From: Chryseobacterium gilvum | GTDB lineage: Bacteria > Bacteroidota > Bacteroidia > Flavobacteriales > Weeksellaceae | Length of the DNA: 64,000 nt | Reading direction: 5' to 3' | Assembly (NCBI RefSeq): GCF_025628965.1 | Contig: NZ_JAOTEN010000004.1 | Span: 124,001 to 188,000, forward strand | In this document: positions 17,251 to 26,477 of the stretch, piece by piece | Layout: each line of letters begins with the position of its first letter | Position numbering within the stretch: the stretch's first letter is position 1 | Made by a program: the position numbers and the translations under genes | Notes under the pieces: model-generated | Told to the model about the DNA's origin: nothing | The model's database searches: none | Seen by the model: the letters and a program-made list of their open reading frames with translations, nothing else

Positions 17251-17406
17251 TTATTTATAATTTAAAATCTTAAATAGTAATGATACAGCTCCGATCGCTA
17301 TAAAAATCCAAGCAAATTTTTTGTTTTGAGCAAATCCGGGATTTTGAGTTACCTTCAGAAAAATTCCAAATGCCAACATTAAAGCGGCGATAATAATCCC
17401 AAACAT
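17251..17406 (-). CDS. Small membrane protein (51 aa) coupled to HMG-CoA reductase
   Basis: A short frame from the ATG at 17406 to a TAA at 17251. The ATG shares one base with the TAA of the reductase gene (TAATG), a classic translational-coupling junction, which strongly supports that it is real. The product has two hydrophobic segments, MFGIIIAALMLAFGIFLKV at the N-terminus and FAWIFIAIGAVSLLFKIL at about residues 31-48, joined by a basic loop. I recognise no named family. It resembles the other 51-aa two-helix protein at 8070-8225 in size and layout, but not in sequence. Confidence 0.65.
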   Translation of the reverse strand: MFGIIIAALMLAFGIFLKVTQNPGFAQNKKFAWIFIAIGAVSLLFKILNYK

Positions 17407-18734
17407 TATTGGTTTCTTAATCTGTTAAATTCATTGATCACCTCGTGGTGGGTAACCGTTTTATCTTTAAAATAGGTCACAAAATGCTGCTTTTCATCTT
17501 CTGTAGCGCCCATTTGATTCAAAATATTAAATAAATGCATTTTCATGTGCCCTTTCTGAATACCTGTTGTAACCAACGAACGCAACGCCCCAAAATTCTG
17601 AGCCAGCCCTGAAACCGCTAAAATACTCATCAGTTCCTGCGCAGATGGTTTTCCAAGAAGTGCAAGAGAAAATTTTACCAAAGGATGAAGATTGGTAAGA
17701 CCTCCTACAACGCCCACAGAAATCGGAAGATCAATCCAGAACCTGAAAATCCCGTGATCTGTTGTACAATGGGTTAATGAAGAATATCTTCCGTTTTTCG
17801 CGGCATAAGCATGTGCGCAGGCTTCAGTCGCTCTGAAATCATTGCCGGTTGCAATCACCACTGCGTCTACTCCATTCATGATTCCTTTGTTGTGAGTGGT
17901 TGCTCTGAAAGGTTCTATTTCGGCAATCGTAACAGCCTGCTTGAATTTTCGGGCAAATTCTTCATTAGAAATTCCGCTGTCATCTTTTAAATCTTCAATG
18001 TTACAGGAAACTTCAGCTCTTACGATACAATCCGGAGTAAAATTGGAAAGAATATTCATCACAATCTGCAGAGAATCTTTTTCCGCCTGATCAAATGCCT
18101 CACTACTGGCAACTTCCTGCTTCAGGGTTTTACCAAACTGTTCGAGACAAGAATTGATAAAGTTGGCTCCCATAGAATCTACCGTATCAAAACTCGCTTT
18201 AAGCTGGTAATAATTTGGCATTTCGGCTGTTTTATCAATAAGTTTTATATCTAAAATCCCGCCGCCACGATTTCTCATATTGGCAGTAATTGCATCTGTA
18301 GCTTCCAGTAATTTTTTCTTTAAACTGAAATTAAAAAAATGAAGCAGCTTGTGAGGCTCCACATCAAATATAAAATGCGTATGTCCTAATTTTTCGGTAT
18401 TGATAATGGTCGTTTTAAAACCGCCCTTATCGATCCAGAATTTTGCCGCTTTTGAAGCAGCCGCAACTACTGAGCTTTCTTCAACCGCCATGGGAAGCGC
18501 CAGTAATTTACCATCAATCAGGAAATTGGGAGCAATTCCGTAAGGCATGTAAAAATTGGAAATCGTATTTTCGGAAAATTCATCGTGAAGTTTCTGAAGA
18601 TCGGTATTATCGTTCCAGTATTGATTAAGTATATGTTGATATTCCTGGTCTCCGTTAAGATATTCATTAACAAGCCAGTCAATTTTTCCTTGTTTGGTCA
18701 GTTTGGAAAAACCTTCAATCGGTGTATGATTCAT
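17406..18734 (-). CDS. Hydroxymethylglutaryl-CoA reductase (class II type)
   Basis: Converts HMG-CoA to mevalonate, the committing step of the mevalonate route to isoprenoids, which many Flavobacteriia use. The 442-residue protein carries the class II landmarks: ENTISNFYMPYGIAPNFLIDG, PMAVEESSVVAAASKAAKFW near residue 83, DAVVIATGNDFRATEACAHAYAA near 290, and the C-terminal catalytic His in GIQKGHMKMH. The class I membrane anchor is absent. The upstream reverse-strand sequence has a TATATTTA box at 18809-18816 (one mismatch to TAnnTTTG) and an AATCGC/GCGATT hairpin at 18768-18785 that would lie in the leader. It is translationally coupled to a 51-aa membrane protein, then DUF423. Confidence 0.93.
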   Translation of the reverse strand: MNHTPIEGFSKLTKQGKIDWLVNEYLNGDQEYQHILNQYWNDNTDLQKLHDEFSENTISNFYMPYGIAPNFLIDGKLLALPMAVEESSVVAAASKAAKFWIDKGGFKTTIINTEKLGHTHFIFDVEPHKLLHFFNFSLKKKLLEATDAITANMRNRGGGILDIKLIDKTAEMPNYYQLKASFDTVDSMGANFINSCLEQFGKTLKQEVASSEAFDQAEKDSLQIVMNILSNFTPDCIVRAEVSCNIEDLKDDSGISNEEFARKFKQAVTIAEIEPFRATTHNKGIMNGVDAVVIATGNDFRATEACAHAYAAKNGRYSSLTHCTTDHGIFRFWIDLPISVGVVGGLTNLHPLVKFSLALLGKPSAQELMSILAVSGLAQNFGALRSLVTTGIQKGHMKMHLFNILNQMGATEDEKQHFVTYFKDKTVTHHEVINEFNRLRNQ

Positions 18735-18883
18735 AGGACACTTTTATTTTTACTATTTTTTAATGTGAATCGCTTATTCGCGATTTCATAGTTTAACTTA
18801 GTGAACCGTAAATATAGCGATTTACCACATACCGTTGTTGATAACTTCAATCAAAAAAGGTTGATATTTATCAATTTTGGACC

Positions 18884-18891
18884 TAACTTTG
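18884..18891 (+). promoter_or_regulatory. Bacteroidota promoter (TTG-N20-TAACTTTG) for the radical-SAM operon
   Basis: Exact TAnnTTTG with a TTG at 18861-18863 twenty bases upstream, giving both halves of the Bacteroidota promoter. Confidence 0.6.
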
Positions 18892-18934
18892 AGCAATAAA
18901 TGATATCTAATTCTAACATTTTGAATCCAAATTC

Positions 18935-20194
18935 ATGAATTTTGACCGCCTGAAAGAAAAACTTGAAATCCTTGCGGATGCTGCAAAATACGACGTGTCT
19001 TGCTCATCAAGCGGTGGAAGCCGAAAAAATAAAAAAGGTGCTTTGGGAGACAGTTCTGCAAGCGGAATTTGTCATACCTATACAGAAGACGGGCGATGTG
19101 TTTCGCTACTCAAAATTCTTTTGACCAATCACTGCATTTATGACTGCGCGTATTGTGTTTCCAGAAGTTCGAATGATATTAAAAGAGCTGCTTTTACCGT
19201 AGAAGAAGTGGTAGATTTAACTATTAATTTTTACCGGAGAAATTATATCGAAGGCCTTTTTTTAAGTTCAGGGATTTTCAAAAATGCGGATACCACGATG
19301 GAACGATTGGTACGTGTGGCAAAAAAATTAAGGCTTGAAGAAAATTTTAATGGATACATTCATTTAAAATCAATTCCCGGCGCAAGTGATCTGCTGATGC
19401 AGGAAGCTGCACTGTATGCAGATCGATTATCGATTAACTTAGAAATCCCTACCGAAAGCGGACTGAAATTGCTGGCTCCCGAAAAAAATAGGGAAGACAT
19501 GCTGAATCCGATGAAGTATATTCAAAACGGTATTGCTTTGTACAAAGATGAAAAGAAAATTTTCAGAAAAGTTCCGAAATTTGCTCCAGCCGGTCAATCT
19601 ACACAAATGATTGTGGGTGCTACCAATGAGAATGACCTACAGATCATCAAAGTTGCTGATCATTTTTATAAAAATTACAATCTTAAAAGAGTGTATTATT
19701 CCGGCTACGTTCCGGTTCTGGAAGATAAAAGACTTCCGGCATTGACTACCGAAGTTCCGATGCTTCGTGAAAACAGATTATACCAATCTGATTGGCTTAT
19801 GCGCTTTTACGGTTTTAAAGCGGATGAAATTTTAGATCCGAATATGCCTTTTTTAGATCTTGAAGTAGATCCGAAAATGAGCTGGGCATTGCGCCATCTT
19901 GATCAGTTTCCTATTAATTTGCAGACTGCAGATTATCAGATGATTTTGAGAATTCCGGGAATTGGGGTTAAAACAGCAAAAAAAATCGTGAGTGCAAGAC
20001 GATTTCAGGTTTTAAATATAGATCATCTTAAAAAATTGGGAGCAGCCGTAAACCGTGCTAAATATTTTATTGATTTTAACGCCGGAAATATATATTTGCG
20101 CCATTTGACAGATATCAATCTCAGAAAACTAATCATTGGCGGAAGTACTTCTAAATTCCAGAATCAGTTTTCGCAGCAATTGACACTTTTTTAA
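18935..20194 (+). CDS. Putative DNA modification/repair radical SAM protein
   Basis: A 419-residue radical-SAM enzyme. The [4Fe-4S] cysteines are C67, C71 and C74 in NHCIYDCAYC, the canonical CxxxCxxC. The N-terminus holds a Cys/Gly/Ser-rich stretch (DVSCSSSGGSRKNKKG) and more Cys at 46 and 55. A helix-hairpin-helix DNA-binding motif, LRIPGIGVKTAKKIVSARRF, lies at about residues 338-357. This is the domain set of the family described as putative DNA modification/repair radical SAM proteins linked to uracil-DNA glycosylase genes. It ends TAATG into the DUF4130 gene, so the two are made together. Substrate and reaction are not established. Confidence 0.88.
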   Translation: MNFDRLKEKLEILADAAKYDVSCSSSGGSRKNKKGALGDSSASGICHTYTEDGRCVSLLKILLTNHCIYDCAYCVSRSSNDIKRAAFTVEEVVDLTINFYRRNYIEGLFLSSGIFKNADTTMERLVRVAKKLRLEENFNGYIHLKSIPGASDLLMQEAALYADRLSINLEIPTESGLKLLAPEKNREDMLNPMKYIQNGIALYKDEKKIFRKVPKFAPAGQSTQMIVGATNENDLQIIKVADHFYKNYNLKRVYYSGYVPVLEDKRLPALTTEVPMLRENRLYQSDWLMRFYGFKADEILDPNMPFLDLEVDPKMSWALRHLDQFPINLQTADYQMILRIPGIGVKTAKKIVSARRFQVLNIDHLKKLGAAVNRAKYFIDFNAGNIYLRHLTDINLRKLIIGGSTSKFQNQFSQQLTLF

Positions 20195-20952
20195 TGACTA
20201 CTGTACTCTACGATGGAAGTTTTGACGGACTTTTTACTGCCATATTCGAAGTTTTTGAATATAAATATAAAGACGTTGAAATAGTGAGCCGACAGAGATT
20301 CCATCAGGAAAATATCTTTGCCGATATTCATAAAGTGATTACCCAACAGGAAAAATCTGAAAGGGTTCTCAATAAATTAGAAGAAAACATCGGTAAATCA
20401 GGAATTCATGAGCTGGTTAAAGTTTTTCTATCAGAAGAGCCGGATTTAGAACAGCTTATTTTATCCGTAGTACGGCAATCTATGCAACATCCGAAAGAAA
20501 ATATCCTTCAGAATTATACGGATAATGCGATTCTGAAAATATCAAAAATATCAAAATCAATTAGCAGGGAGCGACATAGGATGACTGCTTTTGTACGGTT
20601 TGAAAAAATGCAGGATGAAGTTTTTTTCGCTAAAATAGATCCTGATTTTAATGTATTGCCTTTAATCAGAAAACATTTTAAAGACCGTTACCAGGATCAG
20701 AAATGGATGATCTACGATCTAAGAAGAAATTACGGCATTCTGTATGATCTCGAAACCTGTGACTTTTTTTATCCCGAAGAAAAGATAGATTTAAACCTAT
20801 ATCAGCAGAAATTTCATAATGAAGAACAAAATTATCAGACGCTTTGGCAACGATATTTTACCAAGACGAATATTGTGGAGCGTAAAAATTTAAAACTTCA
20901 TATTCAGCATGTCCCTCGAAGATATTGGAAGTATTTGACAGAAAAAAGTTAA
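20194..20952 (+). CDS. DUF4130 family putative DNA metabolism protein, partner of the radical-SAM enzyme
   Basis: A 252-residue protein beginning TTVLYDGSFDGLFTAIFEVFE, followed near residue 125 by RERHRMTAFVRFEKMQDEVFFAKIDPDFNVLPLI and HFKDRYQDQKWMIYDLRRNYGI. These motifs are the DUF4130 core, in the family described as probable DNA metabolism proteins linked to radical SAM. In many bacteria this domain is fused at its C-terminus to a uracil-DNA glycosylase-like domain; here the protein stops after the core with WQRYFTKTNI...RRYWKYL and has no glycosylase part. The start overlaps the upstream stop by one base. A cooperating DNA-damage role is inferred from context. Confidence 0.85.
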   Translation: MTTVLYDGSFDGLFTAIFEVFEYKYKDVEIVSRQRFHQENIFADIHKVITQQEKSERVLNKLEENIGKSGIHELVKVFLSEEPDLEQLILSVVRQSMQHPKENILQNYTDNAILKISKISKSISRERHRMTAFVRFEKMQDEVFFAKIDPDFNVLPLIRKHFKDRYQDQKWMIYDLRRNYGILYDLETCDFFYPEEKIDLNLYQQKFHNEEQNYQTLWQRYFTKTNIVERKNLKLHIQHVPRRYWKYLTEKS

Positions 20953-21037
20953 TTTTATACCTCTTTTTGTACTTCTTTAAGATTTTACGGAATGAAACTT
21001 ATTTTCAAGTTACTACCGTTATCTGAACTTGTTTTCG

Positions 21038-21045
21038 TAAATTTG
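21038..21045 (+). promoter_or_regulatory. Bacteroidota -7 box (TAAATTTG) for pfkA-gapA
   Basis: Exact TAnnTTTG 21 bases before the ATG at 21066. An upstream TTG that could be read as a start lies inside it, which settles the pfkA start. Confidence 0.55.
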
Positions 21046-21065
21046 TGTTCGAAATTTTTTACTCA

Positions 21066-22052
21066 ATGAAAGAAAGTGCTGTAAAAAAAATTGCAGTTCT
21101 TACTTCGGGAGGCGACTCTCCGGGGATGAATGCAGCATTAAGGGCAGTTGTAAGAACCGCTAATTATTACAATATCGAATGTTATGGCGTGAGAGAGGGC
21201 TACAATGGCCTTATTCATAATGATTTCCTGAAAATGGGGCCTCGTTCCGTAAAAAATATAATCAACCAGGGTGGTACTATTCTAAAATCTGCCCGTTCCA
21301 AAGAATTCATGACCGAAGAAGGCCGCCAAAAAGCGTATGATAACTGTGTAAGATTAGGCATTGACGCTTTAGTATGCATCGGCGGAGACGGTACGTTTAC
21401 CGGCGCAAAGATATTTAATGAAGAATTCGGAATCCGGGTTATTGGTGTACCGGGAACCATTGATAATGATATTTTCGGGACCGATAATACAATTGGCTAT
21501 GATACCGCTTTGAACACCGCAATGGAAGCGATAGACAAAATACGTGATACGGCAACCTCTCACAACAGGGTTTTCTTCGTAGAAGTGATGGGCCGTGATG
21601 CGGGATTTATCGCATTAAACAGCGGATTGGCAACCGGTGCTCTGGATATTTTAATCCCTGAAAGAAAAGACAGTATCGATGAACTTTTTACCAACTTCAG
21701 AAATGCAGAAAAGACAGGGAAAGCTTCAAGCATTGTTGTAGTCGCAGAAGGTGAAAAACTTGCTAACGTATATGAATTAGCAGAAAAAACAAAGCAGGAA
21801 TTCCCGGATTATGACATTCGTGTTGCAATCTTGGGACATATGCAAAGAGGAGGTTCTCCGAGCTGTGCAGACCGGGTTTTGGCAAGCAGATTAGGATACG
21901 GAGCCGTTACCGGATTAATGGAAGGGCAAACCAACGTAATGGCCGGAATGCGTTCTAACGATTTGGTGTACACCCCCATAGAAGAAGCCATTAAAAAACA
22001 TAACGAAATCAATAAAGACCTTTTACTGATTTCAGAAATCTTAGCAATCTAA
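21066..22052 (+). CDS. pfkA: ATP-dependent 6-phosphofructokinase
   Basis: Phosphorylates fructose-6-phosphate to fructose-1,6-bisphosphate, the committing step of glycolysis. The 328-residue product carries the family motifs: ATP-binding LTSGGDSPGMNAALRAVVR, CIGGDGTFTGA with the Gly-Gly-Asp-Gly of ATP-type enzymes, PGTIDNDIFGTDNTIGYDTA with the catalytic Asp, and RVFFVEVMGRDAGFIAL for the sugar-phosphate site; the C-terminal LGHMQRGGSPSCADR is also typical. I use the ATG at 21066 because the nearer upstream start falls inside the promoter. The gapA gene starts 33 bases later, so glycolytic genes are cotranscribed here. Confidence 0.95.
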   Translation: MKESAVKKIAVLTSGGDSPGMNAALRAVVRTANYYNIECYGVREGYNGLIHNDFLKMGPRSVKNIINQGGTILKSARSKEFMTEEGRQKAYDNCVRLGIDALVCIGGDGTFTGAKIFNEEFGIRVIGVPGTIDNDIFGTDNTIGYDTALNTAMEAIDKIRDTATSHNRVFFVEVMGRDAGFIALNSGLATGALDILIPERKDSIDELFTNFRNAEKTGKASSIVVVAEGEKLANVYELAEKTKQEFPDYDIRVAILGHMQRGGSPSCADRVLASRLGYGAVTGLMEGQTNVMAGMRSNDLVYTPIEEAIKKHNEINKDLLLISEILAI

Positions 22053-22069
22053 ATATTTTATATAATTAA

Positions 22070-23095
<1,026 letters not shown>

Positions 23096-23114
23096 AAAAT
23101 TGAGCTTAATTATA

Positions 23115-23141
23115 AACCTTCCGAATTGGAAGGTTTTTTTG
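23115..23141 (+). terminator. Terminator of gapA
   Basis: AACCTTCC / GGAAGGTT 8-bp stem with a 5-base loop and seven T. A diverged copy with compensating stem changes is at 23931-23953. Confidence 0.85.
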
Positions 23142-23169
23142 TTTAAATTTCATACAAAAATTAATAATC

Positions 23170-23802
23170 ATGTTTGATGAGCTTATTAACAGATATTCTC
23201 AATATTCCGATAGTGAATTGATGAAAGTTTATTTGAATAAAGACGGGTACACAGAAGATGCTAGAAAAGCTTTAGAAATTGTTGTGGACCGCAAAGGTGG
23301 AATACAAACGCTTAATGAACGTTATGATAGAATTGTAGAAAAAGAAAACGAAAAATTGAGAATAAATGACGATGTAATCAAGTTTTATAAAAATGGATTT
23401 ACTAAAAATGATATTAACTCACATTTAAAATCAGAAATATTGTCTACAAGTGAGCTGCAAGAAATTTTAGATGAGACTATTCATTCACTAGAATCAACAA
23501 AAAAAGACTTGGAAATTAATTCTGGCACCGTTATCGGAAGTCTTTTAGGGGGAACAATTGGTGGAATTGTTGGTGGGATTTTATGGGGATTACAAATGAT
23601 CTATTCTGGTCATATATTTTACATTTTCGCGATAGGATTGGGAATAATTTCTTACGGTTTTATAAAACTTTTCACAAACCAAAGCAGAAGTAATACTGTG
23701 GTTTTTATAGCTATACTGTTATCTGTAATCTTTGCAATGTTTTTAGGATCTTTTATTTATGAACTTTTGGGTTATCAAGGTCCAGACAAATATTTGAAAT
23801 AA
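23170..23802 (+). CDS. Unknown membrane protein enclosed between gapA and its 3'-end relic
   Basis: A 210-residue protein I do not recognise. The first 115 residues are soluble, helical and charged (for example YSDSELMKVYLNKDGYTEDARKALEIVVD, which resembles a short helical-repeat unit) and repeat a similar acidic helix near LKSEILSTSELQEILDETI. The rest is membrane: a Gly-rich segment IGSLLGGTIGGIVGGILWGL (about residues 125-145), then HIFYIFAIGLGIISYGFI and VVFIAILLSVIFAMFLGSFIYELL. The base composition is more AT-rich than neighbouring genes. It lies between intact gapA and a broken copy of the gapA end, so it was probably inserted there. No function is proposed. Confidence 0.7.
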   Translation: MFDELINRYSQYSDSELMKVYLNKDGYTEDARKALEIVVDRKGGIQTLNERYDRIVEKENEKLRINDDVIKFYKNGFTKNDINSHLKSEILSTSELQEILDETIHSLESTKKDLEINSGTVIGSLLGGTIGGIVGGILWGLQMIYSGHIFYIFAIGLGIISYGFIKLFTNQSRSNTVVFIAILLSVIFAMFLGSFIYELLGYQGPDKYLK

Positions 23803-23852
23803 TTTGGATAAGTTTACAATTTCAAATTCAAAATCAAATTCTTCAACAATAT

Positions 23853-23955
23853 ATGCAATGGTTTCTCAGGATTCATTGGAGATAAAAAGATTCAGCTTCT
23901 TTATAATCAGAATTCAATCCATTATAAATAAAGCCTTCCCAATCGGAAGGCTTCT
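23853..23955 (+). pseudogene. Relic of the gapA 3' end with its terminator
   Basis: The segment 23853-23890 aligns with gapA 22920-22958 (both contain GTTTCTCAGGATT and a GGAGA block), with about 8 mismatches and one missing base in 39. Translated, it gives YAMVSQDSLEIKR against gap[14 protein letters not shown] before the frame is lost. About 115 bases of gapA are then missing. The match resumes at 23890-23925 with ATTCAGCTTCT against gapA 23073-23083, and continues through the stop and spacer into a diverged terminator (AAGCCTTCC / GGAAGGCTT, 23931-23953) paralleling that of gapA. Because the terminator stem has changed on both sides, it may still function. Confidence 0.7.
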
Positions 23956-24044
23956 TATTACAACAATATTTAATGATTGTGTTATAATCATTAATTGCGT
24001 CTATTTTCGGCGTAAAACTTGCACTTTTAATTCAGATGTAAACC

Positions 24045-25232
24045 ATGATGCTACAGCCAAGATTTAAAGATTCAATTCATTTTAAAAACTTTTGGGAAAA
24101 AGGAAACGGAAAACAACTAATCGATTTTTCCGGTGCGGAAGTCAGCTTTAAAAATTTTGAAAAATTTTCTCATTATTTTTATCATGTTGATGAATTAGGC
24201 GATGACGTCATTGCTGAAGTTTATTTTACCAAAAAATTTCACGAAGCATCAAAAGAAATTGAACAGTACATCCGGAACGGCGTTTCAGAAAATGACATTG
24301 CTCCCGAAAGTGTAAAAAAACTTTTTAAACAAACTCAAGCGAAGCCCGACTGGTTAGACTATAATCTGATTAAAAGCGGTGCAGAACTTTGTATGCGCTG
24401 CAATGTAGATTCACTGATCTCTTTACGTGATTACTGTTTAATGGGAGGATATGATTATGCCTACCTCAATAAACCCCTGATTGTCACCGAAGCCCTGAAA
24501 AAAGGAGCGGTGAAACGTCTTTCGGAAACGTTGGATTTTTGGGTAAATGTCACAAGGTATGATGCTTTGGAAATTCACAAAAAAGGATATGAATTTGCCA
24601 TCAAAACCAGGTTGATTCATTCTTATGCAAGACTTTCCATTAAAAAACACTACAAAAACTGGGATACTGAAAATTGGGGAGAACCCATCAATTCCTGGGA
24701 TATGATGGCAACTTATATTGGCTTCAGTCTTGTTTTTCTTCACAGCCTTCATAAACTCGGAAACACTTTTACCCTTGAAGAAGAAAAAGGCATTTTCCAT
24801 CTTTGGAAATATGTGGGATATCTTTTGGGAATTCCTGAAGAACTGTTACCCGATCATAAAAAACAGGCTGTGGAATATTTTTATTTGTGGACATCTATTC
24901 AGCCGCCTTCCGATAAAGATTCCGTTTTACTGGCCCATTCCCTTCTTGACGAATCTCTGGAAAACCCTATCCTAAAATTCAAGTTTGAAAGAAGAAACCT
25001 GCGCTATCTCCATATTTGCTGCACCTGGTTTTTACTGGACCATGAAGTATGCAAAAGGCTTCAGATTCCTGATGTGCCCATGAAAAATGGATTTCCAAAA
25101 ACAAAGAGAATTTTAAATAAAATCTTTGATTTTTGCATGAGCCGGGAAAGCAGGATACAGAAAGGAAATAATGATCAGTTAAAAGTTTTGAAGGATTATT
25201 TAAGAGTCGCCAAAGATTCAAATTTCCATTAA
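24045..25232 (+). CDS. MpaB/Lcp-type (DUF2236) oxygenase family protein
   Basis: The 395-residue protein matches the DUF2236 family, which includes the latex-clearing protein Lcp and fungal MpaB oxygenases, b-type heme proteins that cleave C=C bonds of isoprenoids. The core runs from about residue 105 to 260: SLISLRDYCLMGGYDYAYLNKPLIVTEA, ALKKGAVKRLSETLDFWVNVTR, IKTRLIHSYARLSIKK with the Arg-His-x-Arg type element where the axial heme His sits, and WGEPINSWDMMATYIGFSLVFLHSLHKLG. No signal peptide is present, unlike secreted Lcp. The first ATG is 24045; a second is 24048. A TATTTTCG box (one mismatch to TAnnTTTG) is at 24002-24009. Substrate unknown. Confidence 0.75.
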   Translation: MMLQPRFKDSIHFKNFWEKGNGKQLIDFSGAEVSFKNFEKFSHYFYHVDELGDDVIAEVYFTKKFHEASKEIEQYIRNGVSENDIAPESVKKLFKQTQAKPDWLDYNLIKSGAELCMRCNVDSLISLRDYCLMGGYDYAYLNKPLIVTEALKKGAVKRLSETLDFWVNVTRYDALEIHKKGYEFAIKTRLIHSYARLSIKKHYKNWDTENWGEPINSWDMMATYIGFSLVFLHSLHKLGNTFTLEEEKGIFHLWKYVGYLLGIPEELLPDHKKQAVEYFYLWTSIQPPSDKDSVLLAHSLLDESLENPILKFKFERRNLRYLHICCTWFLLDHEVCKRLQIPDVPMKNGFPKTKRILNKIFDFCMSRESRIQKGNNDQLKVLKDYLRVAKDSNFH

Positions 25233-25349
25233 ATCAATCCAATCTATGCTTTAAAGATTTTATAATTAAATCGTGAATTTTATATTTTTTTTAACGCTAA
25301 AATCATCATTCAAAAGCAAATATTATTAGCTTTTCACATTAAAATTTCG

Positions 25350-25357
25350 TATTTTTG
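25350..25357 (+). promoter_or_regulatory. Bacteroidota -7 box (TATTTTTG) for recA
   Basis: Exact TAnnTTTG 20 bases before the recA ATG. No palindromic LexA-type operator was recognised around it. Confidence 0.55.
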
Positions 25358-25376
25358 ATCCATTATTTTAACAACA

Positions 25377-26384
25377 ATGAGCAATATAGACGATAAGAAA
25401 AAAGCACTTGCATTAGTGCTTGATAAATTAGATAAAACCTACGGAAAAGGAACTGTAATGACATTGGGTGACGATTCCGTAGACCACACCATAGAAGTGA
25501 TCCCTTCAGGATCTTTGGGATTAGACATCGCACTGGGAGTCGGTGGATATCCAAGAGGAAGAATCATAGAAATTTATGGCCCTGAATCTTCCGGTAAAAC
25601 CACTTTAACCCTTCATGCTATTGCTGAAGCTCAAAAAGCAGGCGGAATTGCCGCTTTTATTGATGCAGAGCATGCTTTTGACAGAGGATATGCGGGAAAG
25701 CTGGGAATTGACCTGGAAAACCTAATCATTTCTCAACCGGATAACGGCGAACAGGCTTTGGAAATCGCCGATAACCTGATCCGTTCCGGAGCTATTGATA
25801 TCGTAGTGATTGACTCTGTAGCTGCATTAACACCAAAAGCAGAGATCGAAGGTGAAATGGGAGATTCTAAAATGGGTCTTCATGCGAGATTGATGTCTCA
25901 GGCGTTGAGAAAATTAACAGCAACCATTTCGAGAACAAAATGTACGGTAATTTTCATCAACCAGCTGAGAGAAAAAATCGGAGTGATGTTCGGAAATCCT
26001 GAAACAACAACTGGGGGTAATGCTTTGAAATTCTACGCTTCCGTAAGAGTAGACATCAGAAAAGCAAGTGCACCGATTAAAAACGGAGATGAAGCTGTCG
26101 GAAGCCGCGTAAAAGTGAAAATCGTGAAAAACAAAGTAGCGCCGCCTTTCAAAATGGCAGAATTTGATATCATGTATGGTGAAGGTGTTTCAAAAACCGG
26201 TGAAATCCTTGATGCTTCAGTAGATATGGGAATTGTGAAGAAAAGCGGATCTTGGTTCAGCTACGGTGATACAAAGCTCGGACAAGGCCGTGATGCCGTA
26301 AGAGATGTTTTAAAAGACAATCCTGAACTGGCTGAAGAGCTTGAAAATAAAGTGAAAGAAGAGATTATCAACAATAAAAAATAG
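25377..26384 (+). CDS. recA: Recombinase RecA
   Basis: ATP-dependent strand-exchange protein for homologous recombination and the SOS co-protease. The 335-residue product has Walker [10 protein letters not shown] at residues 68-76, the IDAEHAFD element, [22 protein letters not shown] (Walker B and L1), the [34 protein letters not shown]2 segment, and a charged C-terminus rich in Glu/Lys. The length is slightly shorter than E. coli RecA because of a short tail. It has its own promoter and a good terminator at 26404-26430, so it is transcribed alone. Confidence 0.98.
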   Translation: MSNIDDKKKALALVLDKLDKTYGKGTVMTLGDDSVDHTIEVIPSGSLGLDIALGVGGYPRGRIIEIYGPESSGKTTLTLHAIAEAQKAGGIAAFIDAEHAFDRGYAGKLGIDLENLIISQPDNGEQALEIADNLIRSGAIDIVVIDSVAALTPKAEIEGEMGDSKMGLHARLMSQALRKLTATISRTKCTVIFINQLREKIGVMFGNPETTTGGNALKFYASVRVDIRKASAPIKNGDEAVGSRVKVKIVKNKVAPPFKMAEFDIMYGEGVSKTGEILDASVDMGIVKKSGSWFSYGDTKLGQGRDAVRDVLKDNPELAEELENKVKEEIINNKK

Positions 26385-26403
26385 TTTGTTGATTTAAATA
26401 CTA

Positions 26404-26430
26404 AAAGACAGCCGCGGTGCTGTCTTTTTT
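26404..26430 (+). terminator. Terminator of recA
   Basis: AAAGACAGC / GCTGTCTTT 9-bp stem, 6-base loop, followed by a T run. Confidence 0.85.
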
Positions 26431-26452
26431 TGTTATTCATAGAGATAAATAT

Positions 26453-26465
26453 TGACAAAATGTCA
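26453..26465. promoter_or_regulatory. Palindromic site TGACA-AAA-TGTCA upstream of htpG
   Basis: Perfect 5-bp inverted repeat with 3-base centre. It begins 25 bases before the TGG of the sigma-54-like element at 26478. A related TGCCAAAATT site begins 25 bases before the equivalent TGG of groES. Confidence 0.45.
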
Positions 26466-26477
26466 CGTTCATTCGCA

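Noticed and set aside
23804..24067. 87-codon open frame in the gapA-relic region
   Set aside because: It starts inside AT-rich spacer, runs through the relic and its terminator, and has no recognisable content except the relic's own VSQD fragment.
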